From NCBI GenBank assembly GCA_039805565.1, contig JBDLTZ010000100.1, forward strand, positions 1 through 64,000: a stretch of DNA of 64,000 bases, written 5' to 3'. Below are positions 15,026-22,244 of this stretch, piece by piece. Numbering within the stretch: the stretch's first letter is position 1; the number at the start of each line of letters is the position of its first letter. The position numbers were made by a program, and so were the translations under genes. The notes beneath the pieces are model-generated. The model did no database searches, was not told where the DNA came from, and saw nothing but the letters and a program-made list of their open reading frames with translations. Origin of the DNA: CALJIC01 sp039805565 (lineage in GTDB: Bacteria; Chloroflexota; Chloroflexia; Chloroflexales; Roseiflexaceae).

Positions 15026-17551
15026 ATGACAACCGCAGCGATGACCCACGCCGAGCTCGTCGCCGAGGTGGAGCGGCTGCGCGCGCAGATTCGCTCCCTC
15101 GGCGACGAGCCGCACGACGACGCCCCGCCCCTCGGCTCTGACCGGCCACCTGTGCCGCCTGAGCACCTCCTACGCGAGCGCGAGATCCAGCTGGCCCTGG
15201 CCCTCGACATTGCCGAGCTCGGCACCTGGCGCCACAATCTAGTCACCGGCGCCATCGCGCTCGATGCCCGCACCCGCGCCCAGTACGGCATCGTGGCCGA
15301 CTCGTACACGATCGCCGACGTCCTGGCCCGCATCCACCCCGACGACGTCGCGTACTTCCAGCGCACCCTCGCCGCCGCGCTGGCCTCGTCGAGCGATGGC
15401 CGCTACCTGGCGGAGTACCGGGTCGTCCATCTGGACGACAGCGTGCACTGGCTGACAGTGCGCGGCCAGGTGGTCTTTGACAGCTCCGGTGACGCCCGAC
15501 GGCCAGTGTTCCGCTACGGCACGGTTCAGGACATCACCGAGCGCAAGGCGACCGAGGCGGCACTCCAGGAGGCGCGCACCGCTGCGGAGGAGCACGCCGC
15601 GCTGCTCGACACCCTGATCGCCCACGCGCCCGTCGGCATCGCCTTCGTGGACACCGACATGCGCTACCAACACATCAACCGCTACCTCGCCGCCATCAAC
15701 GGCCCGCCGCCCGAGGCGCACCTTGGCCGTACCTTCCGCGAGGTGCTTCCAGAACTGGCCCCTCAGCTTGAGGCGTTCTACCAGCGAACCCTGGGCGGCG
15801 GTCAGCCGGTGCTCGACCTCGTGATCAGCGGCGAGACATCGGCCGCTCCGGGCGAGCAGCGCTCGTGGATCGCCAGCTTCTTCCCCATCCGCACTGGCGA
15901 CGGGCGACTACTCGGCGCAGGAACGATCGTCAGCGACATCACCGAGCGCCGGAGTCTGGAGCAGAAGCTGATGGAGGAGCACCGGCAGCGCGAGAGCATC
16001 CTGCAGACGCTCCAGGAAGCGCTGTTCGCTTTCCACGCCGACGGCACCTTCGTGCTGCTCAACGACCTCGCGCGGCAGGCCATCGGGGGCGCCGAGCCGC
16101 CACCCTCGGTTCACGCGCTGGCGGCCGCCCCCGTCACATTCTTCACGGCAGAGGGGCTAGCGCTACCCAGAGAAAAGCTCCCCGCTCTGCGCGTCCTCCG
16201 CGGCGAGACCTTCACCAACACCGAGCTGCGCCTGCAGCATCCAGGGCAAGAGGCGCGCTGGCTGAGCTTCAGCGGCGCGCCGGCCTACGATGAGACAGGT
16301 CAGCTCGCTCTCGGGGTAGTCACGGCGCACGACATCACGGCACGCAAGCTGGCCCAGGCCGGGCTCCAAGCAAAGGCCGAGGCCCTCAGCCGCAGCAATG
16401 CCGAGCTCGCGCGCGCAGTGCGCTTCAAGGACGAGTTCCTGGCGATGATGAGCCACGAGCTGCGCACGCCGCTCACCCTGGTCCTTGGCCTGACCGAGAT
16501 GCTGACGGAGGAGAGCTACGGCCCCATCACCCAGGAGCAGCGCGAGGCGCTGGCGCGCGTGGAGCTCGGTGGGCGCCACTTGCTCGCCCTGCTCTCCGAC
16601 ATTCTCGACCTGTCGCGCATCGAGGCGGGCGCGGAGCAGCTGGAGATCGAGGATCTGGACATCGATCTGGTGGCCGCCTTCGCCATCCACACCGTCCAGC
16701 ACCGCGCGGCACAGAAGGGGATCCAGCTGTCCCACGCGATAGACCCGGCCGTGGAGACGATCCGCGGCGACGAGCGCAGGCTGCGACAGATCCTGGTCAA
16801 CCTGCTCGACAACGCGGTGAAGTTCACACCAGAGGGCGGCGCGGTGCGGCTAGAGATCACAGCCGATCCAGACCAGGAGCAGGTGCACCTGAGCGTGAGC
16901 GACACCGGCATCGGCATCGCGCCGGAGGACTTCGACCGTCTCTTCCAGCCCTTCGTGCAGGTAGAGGGCGGGCTGAGGCGCGCGTACGGCGGGGTCGGGC
17001 TGGGTCTGACGCTGGTGCAGCGGCTGGTGGATCTGCACGGCGGCAGCGTCAGCCTGGAGAGCACGCCGGGCGAGGGGAGCCGCTTCAGCGTCCACCTGCC
17101 CTGGTCGCCGCGTACACACACCGCACCGACGACGCCCGTGCCGCCCCCTGAGGCAGCTGCGTCACTGTCTGGCACGCACGTGGTGGTGGTGGACGACGAC
17201 GAGATGGCGCTCGAGCTGTACAGTGACGTGCTGACGCGGGAGGGGTGCGTGGTGTTGACAGCGCGGACCGGTCTGGAGGGGCTGGCGCGGGTGCGGGAGG
17301 CACGGCCAGACGTGGTGGTGCTGGACATCCAGCTGCCGGAGCTCGATGGGCTGGGCGTGCTCCGGCAGCTGCGGGGGGAGGCGGCGACGGCGGTGCTGCC
17401 GGTGATCGCGCTGACGGCGCTGGCGATGCCGGGCGACCGCGAGCGCTGCCTGGCGGCAGGCGCGACGCACTACCTGACGAAGCCGGTGGCGCTGCAGACA
17501 CTGCGCGCGACGGTCGCGGCGTGCGCGCGGGGAGCAGACCAAGCCAGGTGA
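15026..17551 (+). CDS. Hybrid sensor histidine kinase/response regulator with PAS domains
   Basis: An 841-residue two-component sensor without transmembrane segments, so it senses inside the cell. Order: short N-terminal coiled coil; PAS/PAC domains at about 50-180 (ending FRYGTVQDITERK), 190-310 (ending AGTIVSDITERR) and 320-445 (ending LGVVTAHDITARK); HisKA with the phosphorylated histidine in MSHELRTP at about 475; N box NLLDNAVKFTPEGG, DTGIGI, FQPFVQ and GVGLGLTLV of the ATPase; and a C-terminal receiver with the acidic pair VVDDDE, phospho-acceptor D767 in VVLDIQLPE and lysine in YLTKPV. ATG 15026 follows AGGA by nine bases; an upstream frame extension lacks coding character. No response-regulator gene is adjacent. 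Signal unknown. Confidence 0.93.
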   Translation: MTTAAMTHAELVAEVERLRAQIRSLGDEPHDDAPPLGSDRPPVPPEHLLREREIQLALALDIAELGTWRHNLVTGAIALDARTRAQYGIVADSYTIADVLARIHPDDVAYFQRTLAAALASSSDGRYLAEYRVVHLDDSVHWLTVRGQVVFDSSGDARRPVFRYGTVQDITERKATEAALQEARTAAEEHAALLDTLIAHAPVGIAFVDTDMRYQHINRYLAAINGPPPEAHLGRTFREVLPELAPQLEAFYQRTLGGGQPVLDLVISGETSAAPGEQRSWIASFFPIRTGDGRLLGAGTIVSDITERRSLEQKLMEEHRQRESILQTLQEALFAFHADGTFVLLNDLARQAIGGAEPPPSVHALAAAPVTFFTAEGLALPREKLPALRVLRGETFTNTELRLQHPGQEARWLSFSGAPAYDETGQLALGVVTAHDITARKLAQAGLQAKAEALSRSNAELARAVRFKDEFLAMMSHELRTPLTLVLGLTEMLTEESYGPITQEQREALARVELGGRHLLALLSDILDLSRIEAGAEQLEIEDLDIDLVAAFAIHTVQHRAAQKGIQLSHAIDPAVETIRGDERRLRQILVNLLDNAVKFTPEGGAVRLEITADPDQEQVHLSVSDTGIGIAPEDFDRLFQPFVQVEGGLRRAYGGVGLGLTLVQRLVDLHGGSVSLESTPGEGSRFSVHLPWSPRTHTAPTTPVPPPEAAASLSGTHVVVVDDDEMALELYSDVLTREGCVVLTARTGLEGLARVREARPDVVVLDIQLPELDGLGVLRQLRGEAATAVLPVIALTALAMPGDRERCLAAGATHYLTKPVALQTLRATVAACARGADQAR

Positions 17552-17589
17552 CGAGCCAGCGCTTCGCCCCCATTTGAAAAGGTCACTAT

Positions 17590-17995
17590 CCTTGCACTTT
17601 TTACCAGCGCCACGCGGCTAACTGGCAGAACAGCGTCGCCGTGGTTTGGCCAGCACGGATGCGCACGCTGGTGGTCACCGTATGCACCCGGACCGTCCGT
17701 CCCGAGCCCTCCTGGGGGCCAGTCAACCGGTTGATAGTCGGCGTCGGTCAGGCCAGCGGCATGGCTGGTGAGATCAACCCAGAGCCAGTCCTGTTCAGCG
17801 TCTGGGTCAGCAACGCGGATGGCGCGATTGCCGCGCAACCCGGTCGTGATGTGGTCCAGTCTGATCACGAATTCCCAATTCTGTCGCCTCAGCTGTGCCA
17901 CGATAGACCTCGACTAGCTCATGACCGTGTGCAGCTGCACGCACAGCCGTCCCAGCACCCGTCGCAAATGGAACAGCAGCGCCACCAACATCCGC
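17590..17995 (-). pseudogene. Transposase remnant, probably IS4-like
   Basis: On the minus strand, LVALLFHLRRVLGRLCVQLHT is followed by a stop and then, in another frame, IVAQLRRQNWEFVIRLDHIT and DWLWVDLTSH. The alternation of an N-terminal helical stretch and an R-x-NWEFVIRL segment with WVDL looks like the middle of an IS4-family DDE transposase. The frame is broken and both ends are lost; the 3' end fades into sequence overlapping the end of the kinase gene. Local base composition is visibly poorer in G+C than the flanking genes. Confidence 0.55.
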
Positions 17996-18150
17996 TTGAG
18001 ATCCTGCGGGTTTGCTGGCCCACCATCACACGTCGTCCATGCACTTGTCGCGACCGAATCATTCGGCGCGATCGTGAGCGGCCCTGAGCCAGGCACGATG
18101 GTATCTGCGGAGATGAAGCGGCCGAGGGCCGGATCGTAGTAGCGGGCATT
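17996..18150 (-). pseudogene. RHS repeat-associated core fragment
   Basis: Translates on the minus strand as NARYYDPALGRFISADTIVPG, followed by GPLTIAPNDSVATSAW and GGPANPQDLK. The YYDPALGRFISADTI and NPQDL(N)RY motifs define the RHS-repeat core that precedes a variable toxin tip in RHS/polymorphic toxins. It is cut after NPQDLK, exactly where transposase-like sequence begins, and has no upstream RHS gene. A relic of a lost RHS toxin gene interrupted by an insertion sequence. Confidence 0.75.
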
Positions 18151-18181
18151 ATTAGGACAGCAGGGGCGATTTGAGCCGTTC

Positions 18182-19732
18182 CTACGCCCGAATCACCGTT
18201 ATGACACGTCCCGAGGGAGCGGTAACCTCATCAGCGCGTGTACGCTCAGCAATCGCTGGCTGTCCCCGTCGTTGGTCGAACACCACCAGCCACCCGGTGT
18301 CCAGGCTCAACCCTGCCAGGTAGCCATCGAGCTGCGCGACCCCCTCTTCCCGCGGGTCTGCTCGACCATCACGCCACACCTTCAGCTCGATCGGCAGCCG
18401 CTCTCCCCGATAGCTCAGCAGCAAATCGACTCGGTCGATGCCGACCATACTCTCGCGCTGGACCTGCCCGCCCCCGTTCGCCACCCGATCCAGGAACGCC
18501 TGCAGGACGAGCTGTGGCGCGATCTCGTGATACGGTGTCGTCCCAAGCAGTGGCTGTCCGTGCTCGCGCCAGAAGTGCAGAAACGCCGTCAGCAACGCAT
18601 TCCGGTCCAGACGTCCGTCTAACGTCAGCCAGGTCGGCCTGAGCGCCGGCAGGAAGGCGCGTGTGGTCGTCGTGAGCGAGCGCGGGATGACCGCCTCGTA
18701 GATCGGATTGGCGATCACCAGCCCCTGTGCCGGGTCCATCCGCACGAGCCCCAGATCCTGCACAAAGCGAATGTCATCCACAGGCAGGTCGGAGGGGATC
18801 GTGCCGGCGAGGAGCGGCTCGATAACCGCCCGGATACGCGGCTCGCGCAACCGGTCAGCCAGGCTGTCAAGGTGCGTCTCCTGCCGCGCGATGATGACCG
18901 CTTTGGCTTGGTCGATGATCACGTCGGTGATAGCTTGGCTGCGATCCAGCATGAGCTCTTCGACGGCGACCTTGGCGAGCGCGTTGACGAGCCAGGGCTG
19001 CCCCTGGGTCAGCGTAAAGGCGTGCGCCAGCGCTGCCGGCGTGAACAGCTGTCCCGTCGCCGTCGTGTGCTGCTGATAGAGGGCCTCCACATCGGCGGCG
19101 CTGAAGTTCCCCAGGGTGAGCGAACGGGCTTTGATGTTGAAGGGGCTGGCGGTGGTGAGCCGCTCACTCCCACCAGCAGCAACCTTATAGTCGCGTACGT
19201 CGCGGAGCCCAATCAAGGCAAGCGCCCAGGGGAAGTCGGTTGGGCGCCGTCGGTAGCCATCACGAAGCTGGCGCAACACCGAGATGAGTGCATCGTTCTC
19301 GAGGGCATCGATCTCATCAAGAAAGACGACGAGCGGGCGTTGACAGGTCTGCGACCAGGCACGTAGGGCGGCACCAATACGACGACCGGGAGCGGCATTT
19401 GGCCACACGGGTGGCTGCAGGTCAGGCGGGAGCTGATGCTCAGCATCATCGCGCCAGGAGTCCAGTATCGCGTTCTCTGCCTGTCCGGGGTCATCTGAAA
19501 AGGGTGCGCCGACTTCGGCTGAGACAATCACCGCAGCGTAGCGGCCGGAGACGGTGAGCAGGCGGCCGAGCTCGAGCATCGCGGTGGTCTTGCCGCTCTG
19601 GCGGGGGGCGTGGAGCACGAAGTAGCTCTGCTGGTCGATCAGCCGCATGACTTCGGGCAGGCGCTCGGTCGCGGGCAGCATGTAGTGAATGTCAGGGCGA
19701 CAGGGGCCGGCGACGTTGAACCAGCGAGCCAT
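18182..19732 (-). CDS. AAA ATPase with C-terminal PD-(D/E)XK nuclease-like domain
   Basis: A 516-residue protein of the archaeal-type/AAA-like group that is often mobile. Walker A APRQSGKTT at about 45-53, Walker B PLVVFLDEIDAL at about 135-146, then a winged-helix and helical section with the TQGQPWLVNALA motif typical of the group. The last 120 residues look like a PD-(D/E)XK fold: GIDRVDLLL followed about ten residues on by LPIELKVWRD (the D ... E-x-K core) and a Q in VAQLDGYLAG. Start 19732 is preferred over a GTG nine bases upstream because AAGG sits eight bases before it. It borders RHS and transposase relics, so it may be horizontally acquired. Function (nuclease switch, toxin, defence) is unknown. 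Confidence 0.8.
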   Translation of the reverse strand: MARWFNVAGPCRPDIHYMLPATERLPEVMRLIDQQSYFVLHAPRQSGKTTAMLELGRLLTVSGRYAAVIVSAEVGAPFSDDPGQAENAILDSWRDDAEHQLPPDLQPPVWPNAAPGRRIGAALRAWSQTCQRPLVVFLDEIDALENDALISVLRQLRDGYRRRPTDFPWALALIGLRDVRDYKVAAGGSERLTTASPFNIKARSLTLGNFSAADVEALYQQHTTATGQLFTPAALAHAFTLTQGQPWLVNALAKVAVEELMLDRSQAITDVIIDQAKAVIIARQETHLDSLADRLREPRIRAVIEPLLAGTIPSDLPVDDIRFVQDLGLVRMDPAQGLVIANPIYEAVIPRSLTTTTRAFLPALRPTWLTLDGRLDRNALLTAFLHFWREHGQPLLGTTPYHEIAPQLVLQAFLDRVANGGGQVQRESMVGIDRVDLLLSYRGERLPIELKVWRDGRADPREEGVAQLDGYLAGLSLDTGWLVVFDQRRGQPAIAERTRADEVTAPSGRVITVIRA

Positions 19733-19767
19733 ACCAAGCACCTTTCTCCGAGGGAGACAGTGGTGTC

Positions 19768-19776
19768 AGTATACCA
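19768..19776 (-). promoter_or_regulatory. Extended -10 promoter of the AAA-nuclease gene
   Basis: Minus strand TGG followed by TATACT (plus 19768-19773). It lies 36 bases before the start codon. No -35 box. Confidence 0.5.
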
Positions 19777-19844
19777 CGCCAGAGGTGGGCGCAGGAGAGT
19801 GGGCGAAGCGCGTTAGAATGCGGTAAAGCCGGTCTTCATCGAGC

Positions 19845-19873
19845 TCGACAGGTGCGGTCGACCGCTCTATACT
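19845..19873 (+). promoter_or_regulatory. Orphan sigma-70-type promoter in a gene-free stretch
   Basis: TCGACA (19845-19850), a 17-base spacer, TATACT (19868-19873) on the plus strand. No plus-strand gene follows; the next gene (ending 20080) is on the other strand. The remaining 19742-20079 interval shows nothing else that I recognise. It could drive a small RNA, antisense transcription into the oxidoreductase gene, or be a leftover of a lost gene. Confidence 0.45.
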
Positions 19874-20079
19874 GCCCGGTATCACTATGTGTACACACTT
19901 CGGTGCGCGATCCTGCACTCCACCGCTGCTTTCCGAGTTGATCGAGCCGGTCATTCAGCACTGCCTATCTCAGTCCTAGTGCGGTCACCGGCGCCGCGCA
20001 GTACGGCTCGCGCACCACGGGCGCGCGTCCCACGCGGCGACGACCACGTGGGACGCGGCCGAGCAGCGCTCGATCCAGG

Positions 20080-21171
20080 TCAGGAGGCACCCTGCAGAGC
20101 GTCGAGCCGCACCAGCCGGCCTGTCGCTGCCGACCGGCTCGCCGCCTCGACAATCGCGGTGAGATCCAGGCCGATCGCAATGTTCTCGCTCGCGCGCGTG
20201 CCCTGCCGGATGTGCGACACCCACTGGTCGAAGGCCGGCGGAGGGGCGGCGGGCACATCGCGGACGAGCCACCGCGTCTCAGCCCCGGCGACAATGTCGC
20301 TGCGGATCCGAAGCTTGCCGTCCGGGCCGGAGCCCGGGGCACCCGCGCCCGAGGCCGCGCCCGAGCGGAAACGAGCGATCATCTCGCCGATGCCAGTCTC
20401 GCTGTAGAGCACGCTGCCCCGCGTGCCGTGCACCTCGATGCTGAAAGGCGCGTACTGCGCGGCGTAGGCGGTCTCTACCACGCCAATCGCACCACTCGGG
20501 TAGCGCAGTGTCAGCGCCGCGTTATCCTCCACCGCCCGCCCGGTCACGTGGCCGAAGATAGCGCTCACACCCTCCGGCCGCCCCAGGAACGCGCGAGTCA
20601 GGTACACCGGGTGGCACAGGTCGATCAGCGCTCCGCCCTGCGCCTCCTCCGGGCGGTAGAACTGGGCGGGGAGCCAGCCCTCGGGGCGCTGCGGAGTTCT
20701 GAGCGCCCCGCTGTGGCTGTCGCGCACCCGCACCAGCGTCAGGTCGCCGCACGCGCCCTGCGCGATGAGCTCCCGGATCGCCACGGTGGCCGGATCGGTG
20801 AGCCGGCGCATCGACACGACGAAGGCCACGCCGGCTTGCTCCACGGCGGCGACAATCTCCTCCGCCTCGCGCAGAGTCGCGGCAATCACTTTCTCTGTAA
20901 AAATGTGCTTGCCGGCCCGCGCGGCGGCGACCATCACGTGGTGATGCATGCTCGTCGGGGAGTCTACGACGACGCCGTCGATGTCCGGCTGCGCCAGCAG
21001 CTCGTCGAGGCGCGCGAAGAAGCGCACGCTGCGCTGCTCGGCCTCCGCCCGGCCACGCTCGGGGACCTCGTCCCACACCGCAACGATCTCTGTCTCGGGG
21101 TGCTCCTCCACCGCGCGGGCGTAGTCTTTCCCGTGCACGTGCCAGAAGCTCAGCATGGCGACACGGATCAT
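20080..21171 (-). CDS. Gfo/Idh/MocA family oxidoreductase
   Basis: NAD(P)-dependent dehydrogenase of the sugar/inositol oxidoreductase family, cytoplasmic. 363 residues. N-terminal Rossmann fold begins IRVAMLSFWHVHGKDYARAV (here the usual GxGxxG is replaced by SFWHVHGKDY, a variant seen in the family), then DIDGVVVDSPTSMHHHVMVAAARAGKHIFTEKV where the E-K pair is the conserved catalytic/NAD-binding EKP-like motif. The C-terminal sheet domain contains GGALIDLCHPVYL, matching the family's G-x-x-x-D-x-x-x-H. ATG 21169-21171 follows AAGGA; longer frames upstream are non-coding. Stand-alone gene. The 290 bases upstream, shared with a divergent methyltransferase gene, show no clear promoter. Confidence 0.9.
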   Translation of the reverse strand: MIRVAMLSFWHVHGKDYARAVEEHPETEIVAVWDEVPERGRAEAEQRSVRFFARLDELLAQPDIDGVVVDSPTSMHHHVMVAAARAGKHIFTEKVIAATLREAEEIVAAVEQAGVAFVVSMRRLTDPATVAIRELIAQGACGDLTLVRVRDSHSGALRTPQRPEGWLPAQFYRPEEAQGGALIDLCHPVYLTRAFLGRPEGVSAIFGHVTGRAVEDNAALTLRYPSGAIGVVETAYAAQYAPFSIEVHGTRGSVLYSETGIGEMIARFRSGAASGAGAPGSGPDGKLRIRSDIVAGAETRWLVRDVPAAPPPAFDQWVSHIRQGTRASENIAIGLDLTAIVEAASRSAATGRLVRLDALQGAS

Positions 21172-21461
21172 AGCATTGGTCCTTCCAGACAACACGCTCC
21201 GCCGGCGCTCGGTGGAGCCCGAGACAGAGTGGCTGTACTTCAGATCGACGACATGATCGCCATTATATGCCCTCCGCGACCGCGTCTCTGCGCGCCGAGA
21301 GCCCCGCACGCGGCTGTCCGGTGCGCGCGGGATCGCAGTGTTGACGCCGGGCTGGCTGGCGCGTAGCATACACCCGCACTGGAGCGCACAGGAGATCTTT
21401 CGCGGCGCAGTGCTCGCGCAGATGGAGATCCGCGCACGAGAGGGGACAGGGGAGAGGGTCG

Positions 21462-22244
21462 ATGACAGAGGAAGCGCTGATTGCTGCCTGGGAGCGGGAG
21501 GAACGGGCGCCATTCGCCGGCTGGGACTTCACGTACCTCGCGGGGCGGGCGCGCAGCGAGGGCCCGCCATCCGTGTACCCCGAGCGGGCGGCTACCCTCA
21601 TGCGGCAGGCCCGCGCGGCAATCGACCTCGACACCGGCGGGGGCGAGCAGCTGCTGGCGCTCAGGCCATACTGGCCAGCGCGGCTGGCGGCGACCGAGGG
21701 CTACTCCCCAAACCTTCGGCTCGCAACCGACCGGCTCGGCCCGCTGGGTGTCGAGGTCGTCTCCGTCGAGTCGAGCGAACTGGCGCGGCTGCCGTTCGCC
21801 GACGCAACCTTCGACCTGGTGCTCAACCGGCACGGCGGCTGCCTGCCGATGGCCGAGATCGCGCGCGTGCTGACGCCGGGGGGCACGCTCCTGACCCAGC
21901 AAGTCCACGGTCAGACCCTTGTCGAGCTGCTGGCGCACTTCGGGGCGGCTCCGCAGTGGCCCGACGCGACGCCCGCGTACTATCTGCCGCGCATAGCCGC
22001 AGCGGGGCTCGAGCTCGTCGAGCTTGACGAGTACACGGGCGCCGAGGTCTTCACGGATGTCGGCGCCGTGGTCTACTTCCTGAGGGCCGTCCCGTGGCTG
22101 GTGCCGGGGTTTCGCGTTGACACGCACCAGGCGCCGCTGCTAGCACTGCAGCGGCGCCTGGTGCGCGGAGAGGAGCTCCGCTTCGTCACGCGGGGCTACC
22201 GGATCGAAGCCAGCAAGCCGGCGGAGCGGAGCAGCGAGCCCTAG
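21462..22244 (+). CDS. Class I SAM-dependent methyltransferase
   Basis: A 260-residue methyltransferase of unknown substrate. The SAM-binding motif I is DLDTGGGEQLLAL near residue 56, motif II lies around VEVVSVESSELARLPF and motif IV is ATFDLVLNRHGG, followed by ARVLTPGGTLLTQQV, the usual post-motif strand. The C-terminal part is consistent with small-molecule methyltransferases of the UbiE/BioC type. ATG 21462 follows GGAGAGGG. Its TAG stop overlaps the TAG stop of the convergent copA gene in a shared CTAG (22241-22244), so the two genes end on top of each other. Confidence 0.85.
   Translation: MTEEALIAAWEREERAPFAGWDFTYLAGRARSEGPPSVYPERAATLMRQARAAIDLDTGGGEQLLALRPYWPARLAATEGYSPNLRLATDRLGPLGVEVVSVESSELARLPFADATFDLVLNRHGGCLPMAEIARVLTPGGTLLTQQVHGQTLVELLAHFGAAPQWPDATPAYYLPRIAAAGLELVELDEYTGAEVFTDVGAVVYFLRAVPWLVPGFRVDTHQAPLLALQRRLVRGEELRFVTRGYRIEASKPAERSSEP

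Noticed and set aside
17641..18087. Plus-strand open frame across the RHS/transposase relics
   Set aside because: Conserved protein motifs are on the minus strand; the plus-strand product is unlike any protein I know and lacks a start signal.
21172..21461. A gene or clear promoter in the gap between the oxidoreductase and methyltransferase genes
   Set aside because: Only short non-conserved frames and no convincing -10/-35 pair could be seen.
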